A DNA stretch of 64,000 bases from Dietzia sp. ANT_WB102 (GTDB taxonomy: Bacteria; Actinomycetota; Actinomycetes; Mycobacteriales; Mycobacteriaceae). The notes below the pieces were generated by a model that saw nothing but the letters and a program-made list of their open reading frames with translations, was not told the origin of the DNA and did not search any database. This document shows, piece by piece, positions 9,424-19,621 of the stretch (position 1 is its first letter; every line of letters begins with the position of its first letter). Location of the stretch: positions 2,225,630-2,289,629 of the forward strand of contig NZ_VOBA01000001.1 of the NCBI RefSeq assembly GCF_008369165.1, in the 5' to 3' direction. The position numbers and the translations under genes are program-made.

Positions 9424-10031
9424 TGACGGAACGGTTCGCCCGCGTGGCACGCAGCGGCGGTGAGCTCGACGCCGAAGAGCTCCGTACGGCGATCGCCGCG
9501 GTCGAGGCCCGCCCATCCAGTTCTTCGGACTTGCCGCCACTTGCACCCGAGGCGCACGAAGCTGCGGCAACCGCCCTCCGGTTACTGCGTTATCGGCCGC
9601 GCAGTGAGCACGAACTACGGGAGCGATTGCTCGACAAGGAGCATCCTCAGGACGCGGTCGACGAGGCGCTGGACCGGGTCCGGGCGTGGGGTCTGGTGGA
9701 CGATGCGGACTTCGCCGAAGAATGGGTCCGCGGTCGCCGGAAACGCCGCGGTCGCTCGCGCGGCGCCCTAGAGCGGGAACTGCGGAACAAGGGTGTGGCA
9801 GAGGTGTATATCGCCCGAGCGGTCGGCGAGATTGACGAGTCCGACGACCGCCAGCAGGCTGCCGAACTCGTGCGCGGGCGATTGGACCGCCGGCCCGTCA
9901 GAGGGCTTTCCGAGCCGGAAGTACATGGCGAGCGGCGCCGGCTTGTCGCGTTTCTGGCCCGGCGGGGTTATCCGACGGGGTTGGCGGTGAAAGTCGTGGA
10001 CACCGAATTGGCGGCCCACGCTTCGCCCTGA
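9423..10031 (+). CDS. recX: Regulatory protein RecX
   Basis: A 202-residue RecX, which binds RecA filaments and limits recombinase activity. Three-helix repeats are visible: [21 protein letters not shown], the [24 protein letters not shown] segment and the RYRL-type C-terminal helices. The N-terminal ~45 residues are acidic and variable. TGATG overlap with recA implies translational coupling, the usual arrangement. Confidence 0.93.
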   Translation: MTERFARVARSGGELDAEELRTAIAAVEARPSSSSDLPPLAPEAHEAAATALRLLRYRPRSEHELRERLLDKEHPQDAVDEALDRVRAWGLVDDADFAEEWVRGRRKRRGRSRGALERELRNKGVAEVYIARAVGEIDESDDRQQAAELVRGRLDRRPVRGLSEPEVHGERRRLVAFLARRGYPTGLAVKVVDTELAAHASP

Positions 10032-10032
10032 G

Positions 10033-10038
10033 TACCCT
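10033..10038 (+). promoter_or_regulatory. Candidate -10 element of miaB
   Basis: TACCCT with seven bases to GTG 10046, directly after the recX stop. This fits leaderless transcription from GTG 10046. Confidence 0.35.
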
Positions 10039-10045
10039 GGCCTGC

Positions 10046-11629
10046 GTGGATACTCTCGTGACCGACCTGCAGGCGACGGCGCAGGACGCGCACGTCGAGG
10101 GCGCTGAACGCCGGACGTACCAGGTGCGCACCTTCGGGTGCCAGATGAACGTCCATGACTCCGAGCGTCTCTCCGGCGTGCTCGACGCTGCGGGGTACAT
10201 CCCGTTCGAGGGTGTCGCCGACCCGGCCGCAGGAAACCTACCCGACCTGGTCGTGTTCAATACTTGCGCGGTCCGCGAGAACGCCGACAACCGGCTTTAC
10301 GGCACACTCGGGCACCTGCGGCCGTGGAAAGACGCCAACCCTCGGCTCCAGATTGCGGTCGGTGGCTGCCTTGCGCAGAAGGACAAAGACGTCGTCGTCT
10401 CCCGCGCACCGTGGGTCGACGTCGTGTTTGGCACACACAACCTCGGCCACCTGCCTACGCTCCTGGAGCGTTCGCGCCACAACGAGCGCGCCGAGGTGGA
10501 GATCGCCGACTCACTCCAGCATTTCCCCTCTACGCTGCCCGCCACCCGCGAGTCCGCGTACGCCGGCTGGGTCTCGGTGTCCGTGGGATGTAACAACACC
10601 TGCACCTTCTGCATCGTGCCCTCCTTACGGGGCAAGGAGGTCGATCGCAGGCCCGGAGAAGTCCTCGCCGAAGTCCAGGCGCTCGCCGACGAGGGAGTTC
10701 TCGAAGTGACACTGCTCGGCCAGAACGTCAACGCCTATGGGCGGTCTTTTCACGACCCTGACGAACCTTCCGACAAGGGGGCCTTCGCCAAACTGCTCCG
10801 GGCCGTCGGCCGCGTCGAGGGGATCGAGCGCGTCCGCTTCACCTCACCACACCCGGCTGAATTCACCGACGACGTCATCGCGGCCATGGCCTCCACACCG
10901 ACAGTGTGTCCGCAGTTGCACATGCCGCTGCAGTCCGGTTCTGACCGCATCCTGCGGGCCATGCGACGCTCCTACCGGTCCGAGCGCTTCCTCGGGATCA
11001 TCGACCGTGTCCGAGCGGCAATGCCGCACGCGGCCATCACCACCGATATCATCGTCGGGTTCCCCGGTGAGACGGAAGAGGACTTCCAAGCCACTCTCGA
11101 CGTAGTCGAGAAGGCCCGGTTCTCCAGCGCTTTCACCTTCCAGTACTCGCCCCGACCGGGCACGCCCGCAGCCACCATGGAAGACCAGATACCCAAGGCC
11201 GTTGTTCAGGAACGCTACGAACGGCTGATCCGACTCCAGGAGCGGATCACCCTGGAAGAGAACCACCAGCAGGTCGGGAGAGTCGTCGAAGTCCTCGTCA
11301 CGGCCGATGAGGGCCGTAAGGACGCTGCTACCGCCCGTATGACTGGCCGAGCCCGCGACGGTCGACTCGTGCACTTCGCGCCCACCGGCGAGCACGCCGA
11401 TCGTGTACGGCCGGGTGACGTGGTGACCACCCGCGTCACCGCGGCGGCTCCACACCACCTACTTGCCGACGACGGGGTTCTGACTCACCGCGCCACCCGC
11501 GCCGGAGATCGTCACGAGGCCGGCCAAAAACCCGAGACACCCGCTATCGGAGTAGGTCTCGGGTTGCCCACGCTGCGGCCCGACACCGTCACCGCGGCCG
11601 TCACCACCGAGAAGGGATGCCCCACGTGA
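10046..11629 (+). CDS. miaB: tRNA-2-methylthio-N6-dimethylallyladenosine synthase MiaB
   Basis: A 527-residue radical-SAM methylthiotransferase acting on i6A37 of tRNAs, downstream of MiaA in the same modification. The N-terminal cluster cysteines lie in [25 protein letters not shown] and VGGCLAQK; the radical-SAM motif is CNNTCTFC; a TRAM domain lies near residues 400-470. The last 45-50 residues are low-complexity, and their DNA carries a terminator-like hairpin (11529-11565). GTG 10046 is used; in-frame GTG 10058 is the alternative. The stop overlaps the next gene by GTGA. Confidence 0.95.
   Translation: MDTLVTDLQATAQDAHVEGAERRTYQVRTFGCQMNVHDSERLSGVLDAAGYIPFEGVADPAAGNLPDLVVFNTCAVRENADNRLYGTLGHLRPWKDANPRLQIAVGGCLAQKDKDVVVSRAPWVDVVFGTHNLGHLPTLLERSRHNERAEVEIADSLQHFPSTLPATRESAYAGWVSVSVGCNNTCTFCIVPSLRGKEVDRRPGEVLAEVQALADEGVLEVTLLGQNVNAYGRSFHDPDEPSDKGAFAKLLRAVGRVEGIERVRFTSPHPAEFTDDVIAAMASTPTVCPQLHMPLQSGSDRILRAMRRSYRSERFLGIIDRVRAAMPHAAITTDIIVGFPGETEEDFQATLDVVEKARFSSAFTFQYSPRPGTPAATMEDQIPKAVVQERYERLIRLQERITLEENHQQVGRVVEVLVTADEGRKDAATARMTGRARDGRLVHFAPTGEHADRVRPGDVVTTRVTAAAPHHLLADDGVLTHRATRAGDRHEAGQKPETPAIGVGLGLPTLRPDTVTAAVTTEKGCPT
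11529..11565 (+). other. Terminator-like hairpin inside the miaB 3' end
   Basis: AACCCGAGAC (11529-11538) and GTCTCGGGTT (11556-11565) form a perfect 10-bp stem around 17 bases, with a small CCG/CGG stem inside the loop. It lies about 65 bases before the miaB stop, in the low-complexity tail of the protein. It could attenuate transcription into the downstream gene. Confidence 0.45.
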
Positions 11630-12198
11630 GCACAGACGAGCGCCCCGATCCGATCGCGGGAATTATGGAAGTCACCCAAAATGCGGAATCGGAACTTCGT
11701 GCCCGGGACCGAGTCCTCGGGCGCACCCTCGTGATCGGGCGGGCCTACATGGCATCCGCCGCCCTCATCGTTCTCCTGGCCGTCGCGCTCGCCCTGCCGC
11801 ACAGTGAGGGCGTGCGCGGCTTCGACGTCCTGTTCTTCACCGATGTGGCCGATGAACAGTACACGACACTACCGTCCCACCTGTTCGTGCTCCTGTACTC
11901 CGTGGGCACCATCGCGTTCGGCGCCGTAATGATCCTGAGCCAGAAGTGGTGGGCAGCCGGGATCGCCTGGGGCGCGACCTGTATTTCCGCCGTCTATGGC
12001 GTGTTGGCGATCTGGCTGCGGCAGTCCGGCCGCGGACCCAACCCAGACGTGCAGGATTTCGGCGGGCCCGGCCTCGGCCTCTACCTCAGTGAACTCCTCG
12101 TTTTTGCGCTGGTAATCACCCTCGCCAGCGTGCTGTGGGCGCGGACTCCGGAGCAACTCGCCCTCGAGGAGAACGCCCGGCACGGCGACGGACGTTGA
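11626..12198 (+). CDS. Conserved membrane protein (Rv2732c position)
   Basis: A 190-residue polytopic membrane protein with about four hydrophobic segments: [59 protein letters not shown] and [22 protein letters not shown]. No catalytic motif is seen. GTG 11626 overlaps the miaB stop (GTGA); ATG 11617 is possible. A Rv2732c-like membrane gene follows miaB in mycobacteria, so the link is conserved, but the function is unknown. A bidirectional terminator follows. Confidence 0.8.
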   Translation: MSTDERPDPIAGIMEVTQNAESELRARDRVLGRTLVIGRAYMASAALIVLLAVALALPHSEGVRGFDVLFFTDVADEQYTTLPSHLFVLLYSVGTIAFGAVMILSQKWWAAGIAWGATCISAVYGVLAIWLRQSGRGPNPDVQDFGGPGLGLYLSELLVFALVITLASVLWARTPEQLALEENARHGDGR

Positions 12199-12234
12199 TC
12201 CGCCTGGGGAGAAAGACCCTCCTCACCGGTTGCG

Positions 12235-12265
12235 AAAGCCCGGCCCGTCTACCGGGCCGGGCTTT
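12235..12265 (+). terminator. Bidirectional hairpin terminator
   Basis: A perfect 13-bp stem (12235-12247 with 12253-12265) and a 5-base loop, flanked by AAA on one side and TTT on the other. It can serve both the upstream plus-strand gene and the convergent DUF349 gene. Confidence 0.85.
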
Positions 12266-12283
12266 CCCGTAGGCGACTGCGCG

Positions 12284-13657
12284 TCAGCGGGTGTCGACCG
12301 CCTTCTCTGCTGCTTCCGCCCACTCGCGCCACTGTGCCGCCTGGGCCCGCGCGCTCTCGGCGTCTCTGCTCTTTCCTGCCGCATCCGCCTTCACGGCTTG
12401 CTCCTCGAAGTCGCGAACCCTGTCCCAGAACTGGCCAGCCCTCGCCTTGGCCTCCGGGTCGGTGCGTCGCCACTCCGTATCAGCGGCATCCGCGACCCGC
12501 TTCTCGAGGACCCGGATACGACTCTCGAGCTTGCCCATCTTGTCTCTCGGAACCTTGCCGATTTCTTCCCACCGCGACTGCAGTTCTCGCAGAGTCGACC
12601 TGGCGACGTTGAGGTCCGTCGCCGGATCAATCCGGCCCTCGTACTCAGCTAGCAACGCCTCCTTCGCCTGCGCATTGCTCTCGAACTCGGCGTCCCGTTC
12701 CGCGGCGGCCGCGTGGCGCGCGTCGAAGAACGTATCCTGGGCCGCCTTGAACCGCTTCCACAGCACGTCGTCCGCCTCCCGGGGCGCCCGGCCGGCGGCC
12801 TTCCACTCATCCATGAGTCGGCGGAACGACGTGGCCGTCTCGTTCCAGTCGGTGGAGCCGGAGATGGCCTCGGCCCTTTCCACCAACTCCTCCTTCACGC
12901 GTTTGACCGAGGCACGGTTACGGTCCAGTTCAGCGAAGTGCGAGCCGCGGCGACGGTTGAACGCCTCACGGGCTTTGGAGAACCGCTTCCACAGAGCGTC
13001 GTCGGTCTTTCGGTCGATACCCCTGATGGTCTTCCACTCCTCCAGGATCTCCCGGAGGCGATCGCCAGCCGACTTCCACTGAGTCGACGACGCGCCGATC
13101 TCTTCGGCCTCCGACGCCAACGTCTCCTTCCTCGCGATCGCGGCCGCCCGCTGTTCCTCCTTGCGCTGTCGGCTTACCGACTCGACTTCGCCGGAACGCT
13201 CGATCACCGCGGCCACCCGCGCCGCGAGGGAGTCCAGATCTCCCACGGCCGACGCGGTGGGGATCTGCTCCGCCAGCGACTCCGCGGAACCGCGGGTTTT
13301 CCGGGCGTCCTGAGGATGAGACTCGAGGCGCGCCTCTAACAGGGCGACCTCGGCCGCGAGATCGTCGAAACGTAGTCCGAAGTGAGCCAACCCCTCTTCG
13401 GGAGCGCCAGCTTGCCACGAGCCGACCTGTCGCTCTCCGTCTGCGGTACGAACGAACACCGTCCCCGACTCGTCGACGCGTCCCCACTCGGAGGGGTCCG
13501 AGCCGCGCGCGCCCTTGAGATCGACTGCGCGCATAGGCCGCGGAGCCACCTTACGGGCCAGGGCGGCGGGGGATGGCGCGCCGGGCCTCGGACCGGGGGT
13601 CGGTGTCGCGCCGCCCGAACTCGATCCGCCCGGGGTGGTGGGTGTCTGCTCGGTCAT
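12284..13657 (-). CDS. DUF349 repeat coiled-coil protein
   Basis: A 457-residue, highly charged, mostly helical protein. After a Thr/Gly/Pro-rich N-terminus (about 35 residues) come repeated DUF349 units, recognisable by recurring W-K-x-I/AGxxPR...D-x-LWKRFxxAxxxFxxxR patterns, for example WKTIRGIDRKTDDALWKRF, WKAAGRAPREADDVLWKRF and WEEIGKVPRDKMGKLESRI. The family corresponds to Rv2731; its role is not established. ATG 13657 has GAGGA about four bases upstream. A 186-base leader region upstream contains a possible short reading frame. Convergent with the membrane protein across a terminator. Confidence 0.85.
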   Translation of the reverse strand: MTEQTPTTPGGSSSGGATPTPGPRPGAPSPAALARKVAPRPMRAVDLKGARGSDPSEWGRVDESGTVFVRTADGERQVGSWQAGAPEEGLAHFGLRFDDLAAEVALLEARLESHPQDARKTRGSAESLAEQIPTASAVGDLDSLAARVAAVIERSGEVESVSRQRKEEQRAAAIARKETLASEAEEIGASSTQWKSAGDRLREILEEWKTIRGIDRKTDDALWKRFSKAREAFNRRRGSHFAELDRNRASVKRVKEELVERAEAISGSTDWNETATSFRRLMDEWKAAGRAPREADDVLWKRFKAAQDTFFDARHAAAAERDAEFESNAQAKEALLAEYEGRIDPATDLNVARSTLRELQSRWEEIGKVPRDKMGKLESRIRVLEKRVADAADTEWRRTDPEAKARAGQFWDRVRDFEEQAVKADAAGKSRDAESARAQAAQWREWAEAAEKAVDTR

Positions 13658-13695
13658 ATCGTCCTCGTTTCCTTCTGCCGCGTGTCACGGCACCA

Positions 13696-13749
13696 TCACC
13701 GGGATCGCACCGGTCGTCGCCTCGCCGTTCCCCATCGGAGTGTCGGCAT
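13696..13749 (-). CDS. Possible leader peptide upstream of the DUF349 gene
   Basis: A 17-codon frame (ATG 13749 to TGA) with AGGAGG directly touching its ATG; a second ATG 14 bases further, in another frame, would place the same AGGAGG at a better distance and read 16 codons. Both end before the DUF349 start at 13657. The peptide is Arg-rich (GTARRRPVRSR). It may be an upstream reading frame or a chance Shine-Dalgarno match. Confidence 0.2.
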   Translation of the reverse strand: MPTLRWGTARRRPVRSR

Positions 13750-13829
13750 CCTCCTAGTGTGTACCAACCCCCGCCCGAGTGTCCGCTGTATCCCCGACGG
13801 GTCCGTTCGGCGGTGTCGGAGGCGGTCAG

Positions 13830-13835
13830 TAGGGT
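13830..13835 (+). promoter_or_regulatory. Candidate -10 element of the dioxygenase-like gene
   Basis: TAGGGT eight bases before GTG 13844, consistent with a leaderless or nearly leaderless transcript of the dioxygenase-like/miaA/IclR chain. Confidence 0.4.
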
Positions 13836-13843
13836 TTCCGGGT

Positions 13844-14575
13844 GTGAGCACCTCTGTCGTCCTGGTCCCCGGAGCCCCGGTCCTCGTGCCAGAGCTGTCC
13901 GGGTCCGCGGTCGCCGACACAGCACCGCGGTTAGCTGACATCTGTGACGTGCTCCGGAGAGCCCAGGGGGACGCTTCACGGGTCGTTGTCGTGGGGACGG
14001 ACCACGCGGGCCGGACGCTCGGGGACTCGCGGTCCACGCTCGCCAGATGGGGCGCTGACGTCCCCGTTGGCCGGCCCGCCGCCCCACCTGCGCAGCACGG
14101 GGCCGTGCCCGACGCAGCTCTGATCGCCTGGTGGCTGCTCGATCGTGCGGGCGTCGACCTCCCGAGGTCTTTCACTGGCGTGTGCGGGAGTCCGGACTCC
14201 ACCCCCACTCCGGCATCCGGAGACCTCCTCGTCGTGGTCGCCGACGGCCCGGCCTCGCTCACGCCCCGCGCTCCCGTCCCCGAGGACCCCCGCGGCATTG
14301 CTCTGGACAAACAGCTTGCGCAGTGGCTGCGCGCCTCCGGCAAGCTACCTGATCCGGGAGGTCTCGTGGCAGACGAAATCGGCTGGTGGAGCCGTCCGGC
14401 ATGGCTAGTGTTGGCCGAACTCGTCGCCGGACGCGCGGCCCGCGAGGCGCTGTCCTGGGCACCGTTCGGGGTGGGTTATCACCTCGCGTGGTGGCCACCG
14501 GAAGCCGTCGTAACGACCGGAGTGGCGCCAGATGTTCGGACTGCGGGCCCCGTCCTCCCCGGGGGAGCATCATGA
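13844..14575 (+). CDS. Class III extradiol dioxygenase-like protein (Rv2728c type)
   Basis: A 243-residue protein resembling the catalytic subunit of class III extradiol ring-cleavage dioxygenases (MEMO/LigB fold): [16 protein letters not shown] at the start, [14 protein letters not shown] in the first half and a C-terminal GVGYHLAWW. The start is GTG 13844, set by the -10 spacing; the frame is open further upstream but over the divergent promoter region. Iron-ligand histidines typical of true dioxygenases are sparse, so catalytic activity is doubtful. The stop overlaps miaA (ATGA), as in the Rv2728c-miaA pair of M. tuberculosis. Confidence 0.7.
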   Translation: MSTSVVLVPGAPVLVPELSGSAVADTAPRLADICDVLRRAQGDASRVVVVGTDHAGRTLGDSRSTLARWGADVPVGRPAAPPAQHGAVPDAALIAWWLLDRAGVDLPRSFTGVCGSPDSTPTPASGDLLVVVADGPASLTPRAPVPEDPRGIALDKQLAQWLRASGKLPDPGGLVADEIGWWSRPAWLVLAELVAGRAAREALSWAPFGVGYHLAWWPPEAVVTTGVAPDVRTAGPVLPGGAS

Positions 14576-15525
14576 CGGCCCTGGTCCCGGTCGCCGTGGT
14601 GGGCCCTACAGGTACCGGTAAATCCGAGCTCGCGCTCGGTTTGGCCGAGCGACTCGGAGGTGAGGTTGTCAATTGTGACGCAATGCAGCAGTACCGCGGG
14701 ATGGACATAGGCACTGCCAAACTTTCGCCGGAGCATCGTCGCGGAATCCCGCACCACCTGCTCGACGTGCTGGACGTCACCGAGACCGCCAGCGTGGCCG
14801 ATTTCCGCACCGAGGCCGAGCGCAAGATCGACGAGATCCGCGACCGTGGCCATGTGCCCCTCCTGTGCGGCGGGTCGATGATGTACGTCCAGGCACTGGT
14901 CGACGGGTGGTCCATCCCGGACACCGACCCACGGGTCCGATCCCATTACGAACGTCGACTCGAGCAGATCGGGGTGCAGGCGTTGCACGCCGAACTCGCG
15001 GCAGTGGACCCCGAGGCCGCTGAGAGCATCCTTCCGAGCGACCCCAGGCGCACCGTGCGCGCATTGGAGGTCATCGAACTCACCGGGAAACCCTTCTCGG
15101 CATCCAGGCCGACTATCGGTGAGCCCCGTTGGGGCACTCGGATGCTCGGCCTTCGATGCGGGTTGCCCGAGCTGGACGAGCGGCTAGCGACGCGCACGGC
15201 ATCAATGTTCGCCACCGGGCTCGTCGAGGAGGTTCGTCAACTCGTGGATGTCGGGTTGCGCGAGGGGGTCACAGCCCGCCGCGCAATTGGGTACGCGCAG
15301 ATTCTCGACGAGATGGACGACGAACAGCGGATCCATGAGGGCGGCTCGGCGCGCGCCGAGGAACGCACCGTAATCGGTACCCGCCGCTACGTCCGCCGGC
15401 AGCGGTCGTGGTTCGGACGGGACCACCGGATTCGGTGGATCGACACTGATACTCACCGTCGAGCCGACGACGCACCCGATCCCCTCGACGTCGCATTGCA
15501 GATCCTAGGGGAGGGACAACGGTGA
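14572..15525 (+). CDS. miaA: tRNA dimethylallyltransferase MiaA
   Basis: A 317-residue enzyme that prenylates A37 of tRNAs reading UNN codons, giving the substrate of MiaB. The P-loop GPTGTGKS spans residues 11-18; [17 protein letters not shown] and the PHHLLDVLD segment are family motifs, and the C-terminal RxxxxRQRSWF is present. ATG 14572 overlaps the upstream stop (ATGA) and its own stop overlaps the IclR gene (GTGA). Confidence 0.96.
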   Translation: MTALVPVAVVGPTGTGKSELALGLAERLGGEVVNCDAMQQYRGMDIGTAKLSPEHRRGIPHHLLDVLDVTETASVADFRTEAERKIDEIRDRGHVPLLCGGSMMYVQALVDGWSIPDTDPRVRSHYERRLEQIGVQALHAELAAVDPEAAESILPSDPRRTVRALEVIELTGKPFSASRPTIGEPRWGTRMLGLRCGLPELDERLATRTASMFATGLVEEVRQLVDVGLREGVTARRAIGYAQILDEMDDEQRIHEGGSARAEERTVIGTRRYVRRQRSWFGRDHRIRWIDTDTHRRADDAPDPLDVALQILGEGQR

Positions 15526-16277
15526 GAAGTACCGACACCGGGCGGTCCCGGGTCCAGTCCGTCGACCGTGCCTTTGCTCTACTCGACGCTCTGAGCACCC
15601 GCGGGGGGCAGGCGAGCCTGGGAGAACTGGTCGCCGATACGGGGCTGGCGGCGGCGACCGTCCACCGGCTGTGCGGCACGCTCACTGAGAGCGGCCACCT
15701 CAGGCGGTCCGCAGGCCGCGACTATCTGCTCGGCCCGCGGCTCCAGCGGATAGGCGACGCAGCCGAACGAGCGACCGAGTCGTGGGCCGTGCCGGTGCTC
15801 ACCGCCGTGGTCGAGGGAACTGGAGAGACCGCCAATCTCGCCGTCCGGGAGGGAGACGGGGTGGTGTATCTTTCGCAGGTCCCGTCGCCACACTCGATGC
15901 GGATGTTCACCGAGGTAGGGCGACGCGTGGATGTTCACTGCACCGCGGTCGGCAAGGCCCTGGTTGCGGGGGACAACGAGGACGAGGTGCGAGCCATGCT
16001 CGGCAGGGCCGGTATGCGCCAGTACACCAAATCGACGATCGTGGACCCCGACAGGTTGATCGAGGAGTTGCGCGCGGTGCGGCAGGAGGGGTACGCCACC
16101 GATGAGTCCGAGCAGGAGGAAGGGGTCCGCTGCGTCGCCATCGCGGTGGGCACAGGGGACGCCGCTTTCGCTGTATCAGCGTCGGGCCCCGAGGCTAGGT
16201 TCACGCACGATCGCAGGGACGCGGCGGTCGCGATCCTCAGGGCCGCCGTGAGCGGTCTCGCGCCCCGACCTTCCTGA
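15522..16277 (+). CDS. IclR family transcriptional regulator
   Basis: A 251-residue regulator: an N-terminal winged helix ([40 protein letters not shown], residues about 9-50) and a C-terminal effector domain with [15 protein letters not shown] and the closing segment ...[16 protein letters not shown] typical of the family. GTG 15522 overlaps the miaA stop. Its 3' end faces malate synthase G with 100 bases between them. IclR proteins often control acetate and glyoxylate genes, so glcB is a reasonable target, but no site was located. Coupling to a tRNA-modification gene is unusual. Confidence 0.88.
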   Translation: MRSTDTGRSRVQSVDRAFALLDALSTRGGQASLGELVADTGLAAATVHRLCGTLTESGHLRRSAGRDYLLGPRLQRIGDAAERATESWAVPVLTAVVEGTGETANLAVREGDGVVYLSQVPSPHSMRMFTEVGRRVDVHCTAVGKALVAGDNEDEVRAMLGRAGMRQYTKSTIVDPDRLIEELRAVRQEGYATDESEQEEGVRCVAIAVGTGDAAFAVSASGPEARFTHDRRDAAVAILRAAVSGLAPRPS

Positions 16278-16291
16278 TCTTAAAGCGAAGA

Positions 16292-16358
16292 ATCCGCTAC
16301 CCGCCGACCGATTCCGCTCCCCCAGAGGGGAGGCGGATGTCGGCCAGGGGTAGCGGAT
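16292..16358. terminator. Long branched hairpin between the IclR gene and glcB
   Basis: An outer perfect 11-bp stem (16292-16302 with 16348-16358), a 6-bp stem (16303-16308 with 16339-16344) and an inner stem (16313-16322 with 16327-16337, one bulge) stack into a 67-base structure filling the gap between two convergent genes. It can terminate from both sides. Confidence 0.7.
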
Positions 16359-16377
16359 CCAGTGTGCGAGCGCCGAC

Positions 16378-18558
16378 CTACCGGGCGTCGGCCGCCTTGA
16401 ATTCGCGGCGACGGCGGTGCAGGATCGGTTCTGTGTAGCCCGACGGCTGCTTGGTGCCCTCGAGGATGAGTTCACGGGCCGCCTGCCACGCGATGGACGA
16501 CTCGACGTCCGGCGCCATGCTCCGGTAGGCGTCGTCACCGGCGTTCTGCTTGTCGACCACCTCCGCCATCCGACGCAGCGAGTCCTCCACGAATTCGGAG
16601 GTGACGATGTCGTGGCGGATCCAGTTCGCCAACAGCTGCGAGGAAATACGCAGGGTGGCGCGGTCCTCCATCAGGTTGACGTCATGGATGTCAGGGACCT
16701 TCGAGACGCCGATTCCCTGCTCGACCCACCGGACCACGTAGCCGAGGATGGTCTGGCACGAGTTGTCGACTTCCTCCTTCTTCTCCGCTTCAGACCAATC
16801 GGTGCTCGGGGCGAGCGGAACGGTGAGGATATCGTCGACACTCGCGCGGGGGCCGCCGGCGAGAAGTTCCTCCTGGCGGGTCAGCACGTTGACCCGGTGG
16901 TAATGGGTTGCATGAAGCGTCGCACCGGTCGGTGAGGGCACCCAGGCAGTATTGGCACCGGCCTTGGGCTGGCCGATCTTCTCTGCCAGCATCTCCGCCA
17001 TGAGGTCGGTCTTGGCCCACATTCCCTTGCCGATCTGGGCACGGCCACGCAGGCCGCACGCGAGTCCGGTGTCGACGTTGAAGTCCTCGTAGGCGTTCAT
17101 CCACCGGGCGGACTTCATCTCACCCTTGCGGATCATCGGCCCAGCCTCCATCGAGGTGTGGATCTCGTCACCCGTCCGGTCGAGAAATCCGGTGTTGATG
17201 AACACGACCCGCTGGGTCGCCTCGGCGATGCAGGCCGCGAGGTTCACCGACGTGCGCCGCTCCTCGTCCATAATGCCCACCTTCAGGGTGTTGGCCGGGA
17301 GCCCGAGGAGCTTCTCGACTCGACCGAACAGCTCTGTCGTGAAAGCAACCTCCGCCGGTCCGTGCTGCTTGGGCTTGACGATGTAAATCGAGCCTGAACG
17401 GCTGTTCCGTCGCTCGTTACCCTCCGCGATCCCGTGCATCCCCGCGAGCGAGGTAATGAGCGCGTCCAGAATGCCCTCGGGCATCTCATTGCCCTCGGCG
17501 TCCAGAACTGCGGGGTTCGTCATGAGGTGGCCGACGTTGCGGACGAACAGCATTGAACGGCCGTGGAGGCGGACCTCGCCAGAGCCGTCGGGAGCGGTGA
17601 AGACGCGGTCATCGTTGAGGACTCGCGTGAAGGTCTTATCGCCCTTGGTGATCTCCTCGGACAGATTGCCCTTCATCAGGCCCAACCAATTGCGGTAACC
17701 GTGGGTCTTGTCCTCGGCGTCGACGGCAGCGACGGAATCCTCGAAGTCCATGATGGTGGAGACGGCGGACTCGAGAACGACATCCTTGACGCCGGCGGCG
17801 TCGGTCGCGCCGATGGGGGAGTCCGGGTCAATCTGGATCTCGACATGCAGGCCGTTGTTGCGCAGCAGGACAGAGGACGGCATCGAGGCATCGCCAAGAT
17901 AGCCCACGAACTTCTCCTCGTCCGCCAGTCCGGTCGTCGACCCGTCGGCAACAGTGACCTGTAGGGCTCCATCGACGACGGCGTAGCCGGTCGAGCCGAC
18001 ATGGCTTCCGGAGGCTAAGGGGGCGGCGTCGTCGAGGAACTCACGGGCCCATGCGATCACCTTGTCGCCTCGCACCTTGTTGTAGGACTTCCCCTGCTCG
18101 GCGCCGTCGGTCTCCGGGATGGCATCTGTCCCGTAGAGCGCGTCGTAAAGCGACCCCCACCGGGCGTTGCCGGCGTTGATGGCGAAACGAGCATTCGTGA
18201 TAGGCACGACGAGCTGAGGACCGGCGACCGTGGCGATCTCCGCATCGACGTTCTCCGTGATGACCGAGACCGACTCGGGCTCGGGCACTAGGTAGCCGAT
18301 CTCCTGCAGGAACGACTTGTACTCGCTCGGGTCGATCGGCGCGGGGTTCTCGAGGTGCCAGGCGTCAATCTTGGACTGCAAATCGTCGCGAGTCTGGAGC
18401 AACTCGCGGTTCCGGGGGGCGAGTTCGGTGAAGATCTCGGAGGCGCCCGCCCAGAACGCGTCGGGGTCGACCCCGGTGCCCGGGATTGCCTCGGTGTTGA
18501 CGAAGTCGTAGAGGACCTCGTCGACCTGGATTCCGCCGACGGTGATGCGTTCGGACAT
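16378..18558 (-). CDS. glcB: Malate synthase G
   Basis: A 726-residue glyoxylate-shunt enzyme condensing glyoxylate and acetyl-CoA to malate. Length and domain layout match isoform [17 protein letters not shown] (active-site acidic loop), the magnesium and glyoxylate region around [13 protein letters not shown], the [19 protein letters not shown] stretch and the C-terminal plug with [20 protein letters not shown] 18558 has AGGAG about nine bases upstream, and TAGAGT (18598-18603, minus) is a fitting -10. It is convergent with the IclR gene and divergent from dapF. Confidence 0.97.
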   Translation of the reverse strand: MSERITVGGIQVDEVLYDFVNTEAIPGTGVDPDAFWAGASEIFTELAPRNRELLQTRDDLQSKIDAWHLENPAPIDPSEYKSFLQEIGYLVPEPESVSVITENVDAEIATVAGPQLVVPITNARFAINAGNARWGSLYDALYGTDAIPETDGAEQGKSYNKVRGDKVIAWAREFLDDAAPLASGSHVGSTGYAVVDGALQVTVADGSTTGLADEEKFVGYLGDASMPSSVLLRNNGLHVEIQIDPDSPIGATDAAGVKDVVLESAVSTIMDFEDSVAAVDAEDKTHGYRNWLGLMKGNLSEEITKGDKTFTRVLNDDRVFTAPDGSGEVRLHGRSMLFVRNVGHLMTNPAVLDAEGNEMPEGILDALITSLAGMHGIAEGNERRNSRSGSIYIVKPKQHGPAEVAFTTELFGRVEKLLGLPANTLKVGIMDEERRTSVNLAACIAEATQRVVFINTGFLDRTGDEIHTSMEAGPMIRKGEMKSARWMNAYEDFNVDTGLACGLRGRAQIGKGMWAKTDLMAEMLAEKIGQPKAGANTAWVPSPTGATLHATHYHRVNVLTRQEELLAGGPRASVDDILTVPLAPSTDWSEAEKKEEVDNSCQTILGYVVRWVEQGIGVSKVPDIHDVNLMEDRATLRISSQLLANWIRHDIVTSEFVEDSLRRMAEVVDKQNAGDDAYRSMAPDVESSIAWQAARELILEGTKQPSGYTEPILHRRRREFKAADAR

Positions 18559-18597
18559 CGATGCACTCCTAGAGGTAGGGGACCGTTCTCCTGAGCG

Positions 18598-18603
18598 ACT
18601 CTA
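18598..18603 (-). promoter_or_regulatory. Candidate -10 element of glcB
   Basis: TAGAGT on the minus strand, 39 bases before ATG 18558, with a short leader that includes AGGAG. Confidence 0.35.
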
Positions 18604-18665
18604 GTCTGCACTCCGTCGGGGATCATCCGGGTTTTCCACGGTGCGGAACTACCTCTTGAGGCGGG

Positions 18666-18671
18666 TAGGAT
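18666..18671 (+). promoter_or_regulatory. Candidate -10 element of dapF
   Basis: TAGGAT with exactly six bases to ATG 18678 and no Shine-Dalgarno sequence between, as for a leaderless transcript. Confidence 0.5.
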
Positions 18672-18677
18672 TTCGCC

Positions 18678-19568
18678 ATGACTTTGACGTGCCAGGCCTC
18701 GCAGTCCGACGGTATCGCCTTCCTCAAGGGCCACGGCACCCTCAACGATTTCGTGATCCTCCCGGACGATCACGCTGAGCTCGACCTCGACGAGTCGCTA
18801 GTGCGTTCGCTGTGCGATCGACGTGGTGGCATCGGCGCCGACGGAGTCCTGAGGGTTGCCACTGCCGGGGCTCTACTGGACCGGGGCGTGGTCGCGGCTC
18901 TACCTGACGGTGTCGATCGTTCGGACTGGTTCATGGACTACCGGAACGCGGACGGATCCATCGCGGAGATGTGTGGCAATGGGGTCCGCGTCTTCGCCCA
19001 CGCGCTCGTGATGACCGGCCGAGCGCAGCCCGGCTCGATCCGGGTCGGAACACGCTCGGGACCGCGACCGGCCGAGATCGTCTCCCACTCGGGAAGTGGC
19101 GCCCTGGTGAAGGTGGACATGGGACAACCGCGGTTGCTCGGGTTGTCATCGGCGGAGATCGGGGGGCGCACCTTCGCAGGTTTGGCAGTCGACATGGGAA
19201 ATCCGCACCTGGCCTGTGTAGTACCGGGTCTCGACTCGGAGAACCTCGCCACGATGAGAGTCGATCAGGCCCCGTTGTTCGATCGGAATTTCTTTCCCGA
19301 CGGCGTCAACGTCGAGATCGCCACTCCGATTGTGGACGGCCGAGTTTCTATGCGCGTCCACGAGAGGGGCGCGGGGGAAACCATGTCGTGCGGTACCGGA
19401 ATCGTTGCGACGGCTGTGGCTGCGCTCGCCGACGCGGGCGAGACGTCCGGCGATGTCGTCGTGGTGGTGCCCGGCGGCGAGGTCCAGGTCACTTTGCGCG
19501 ACGCGGGATCCTGGCTCGCCGGGCCATCGGCGCTCGTCGCAGACGGTCGTTATTGGACAACCCAATAG
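18678..19568 (+). CDS. dapF: Diaminopimelate epimerase
   Basis: A 296-residue enzyme converting LL- to meso-diaminopimelate for peptidoglycan and lysine. The two catalytic cysteines are C99 in NADGSIAEMCGNGVR and C238 in ERGAGETMSCGTG; GHGTLNDFVIL at the start and VDMGNPHLAC in the middle are family motifs. ATG 18678 is fixed by the N-terminus and by a -10 element six bases upstream. hflX follows after 53 bases. Confidence 0.96.
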   Translation: MTLTCQASQSDGIAFLKGHGTLNDFVILPDDHAELDLDESLVRSLCDRRGGIGADGVLRVATAGALLDRGVVAALPDGVDRSDWFMDYRNADGSIAEMCGNGVRVFAHALVMTGRAQPGSIRVGTRSGPRPAEIVSHSGSGALVKVDMGQPRLLGLSSAEIGGRTFAGLAVDMGNPHLACVVPGLDSENLATMRVDQAPLFDRNFFPDGVNVEIATPIVDGRVSMRVHERGAGETMSCGTGIVATAVAALADAGETSGDVVVVVPGGEVQVTLRDAGSWLAGPSALVADGRYWTTQ

Positions 19569-19621
19569 CACACCGCTCCGCTCCGTACACACGAGGCCCA
19601 AATATGAGACAATGAAATGGA

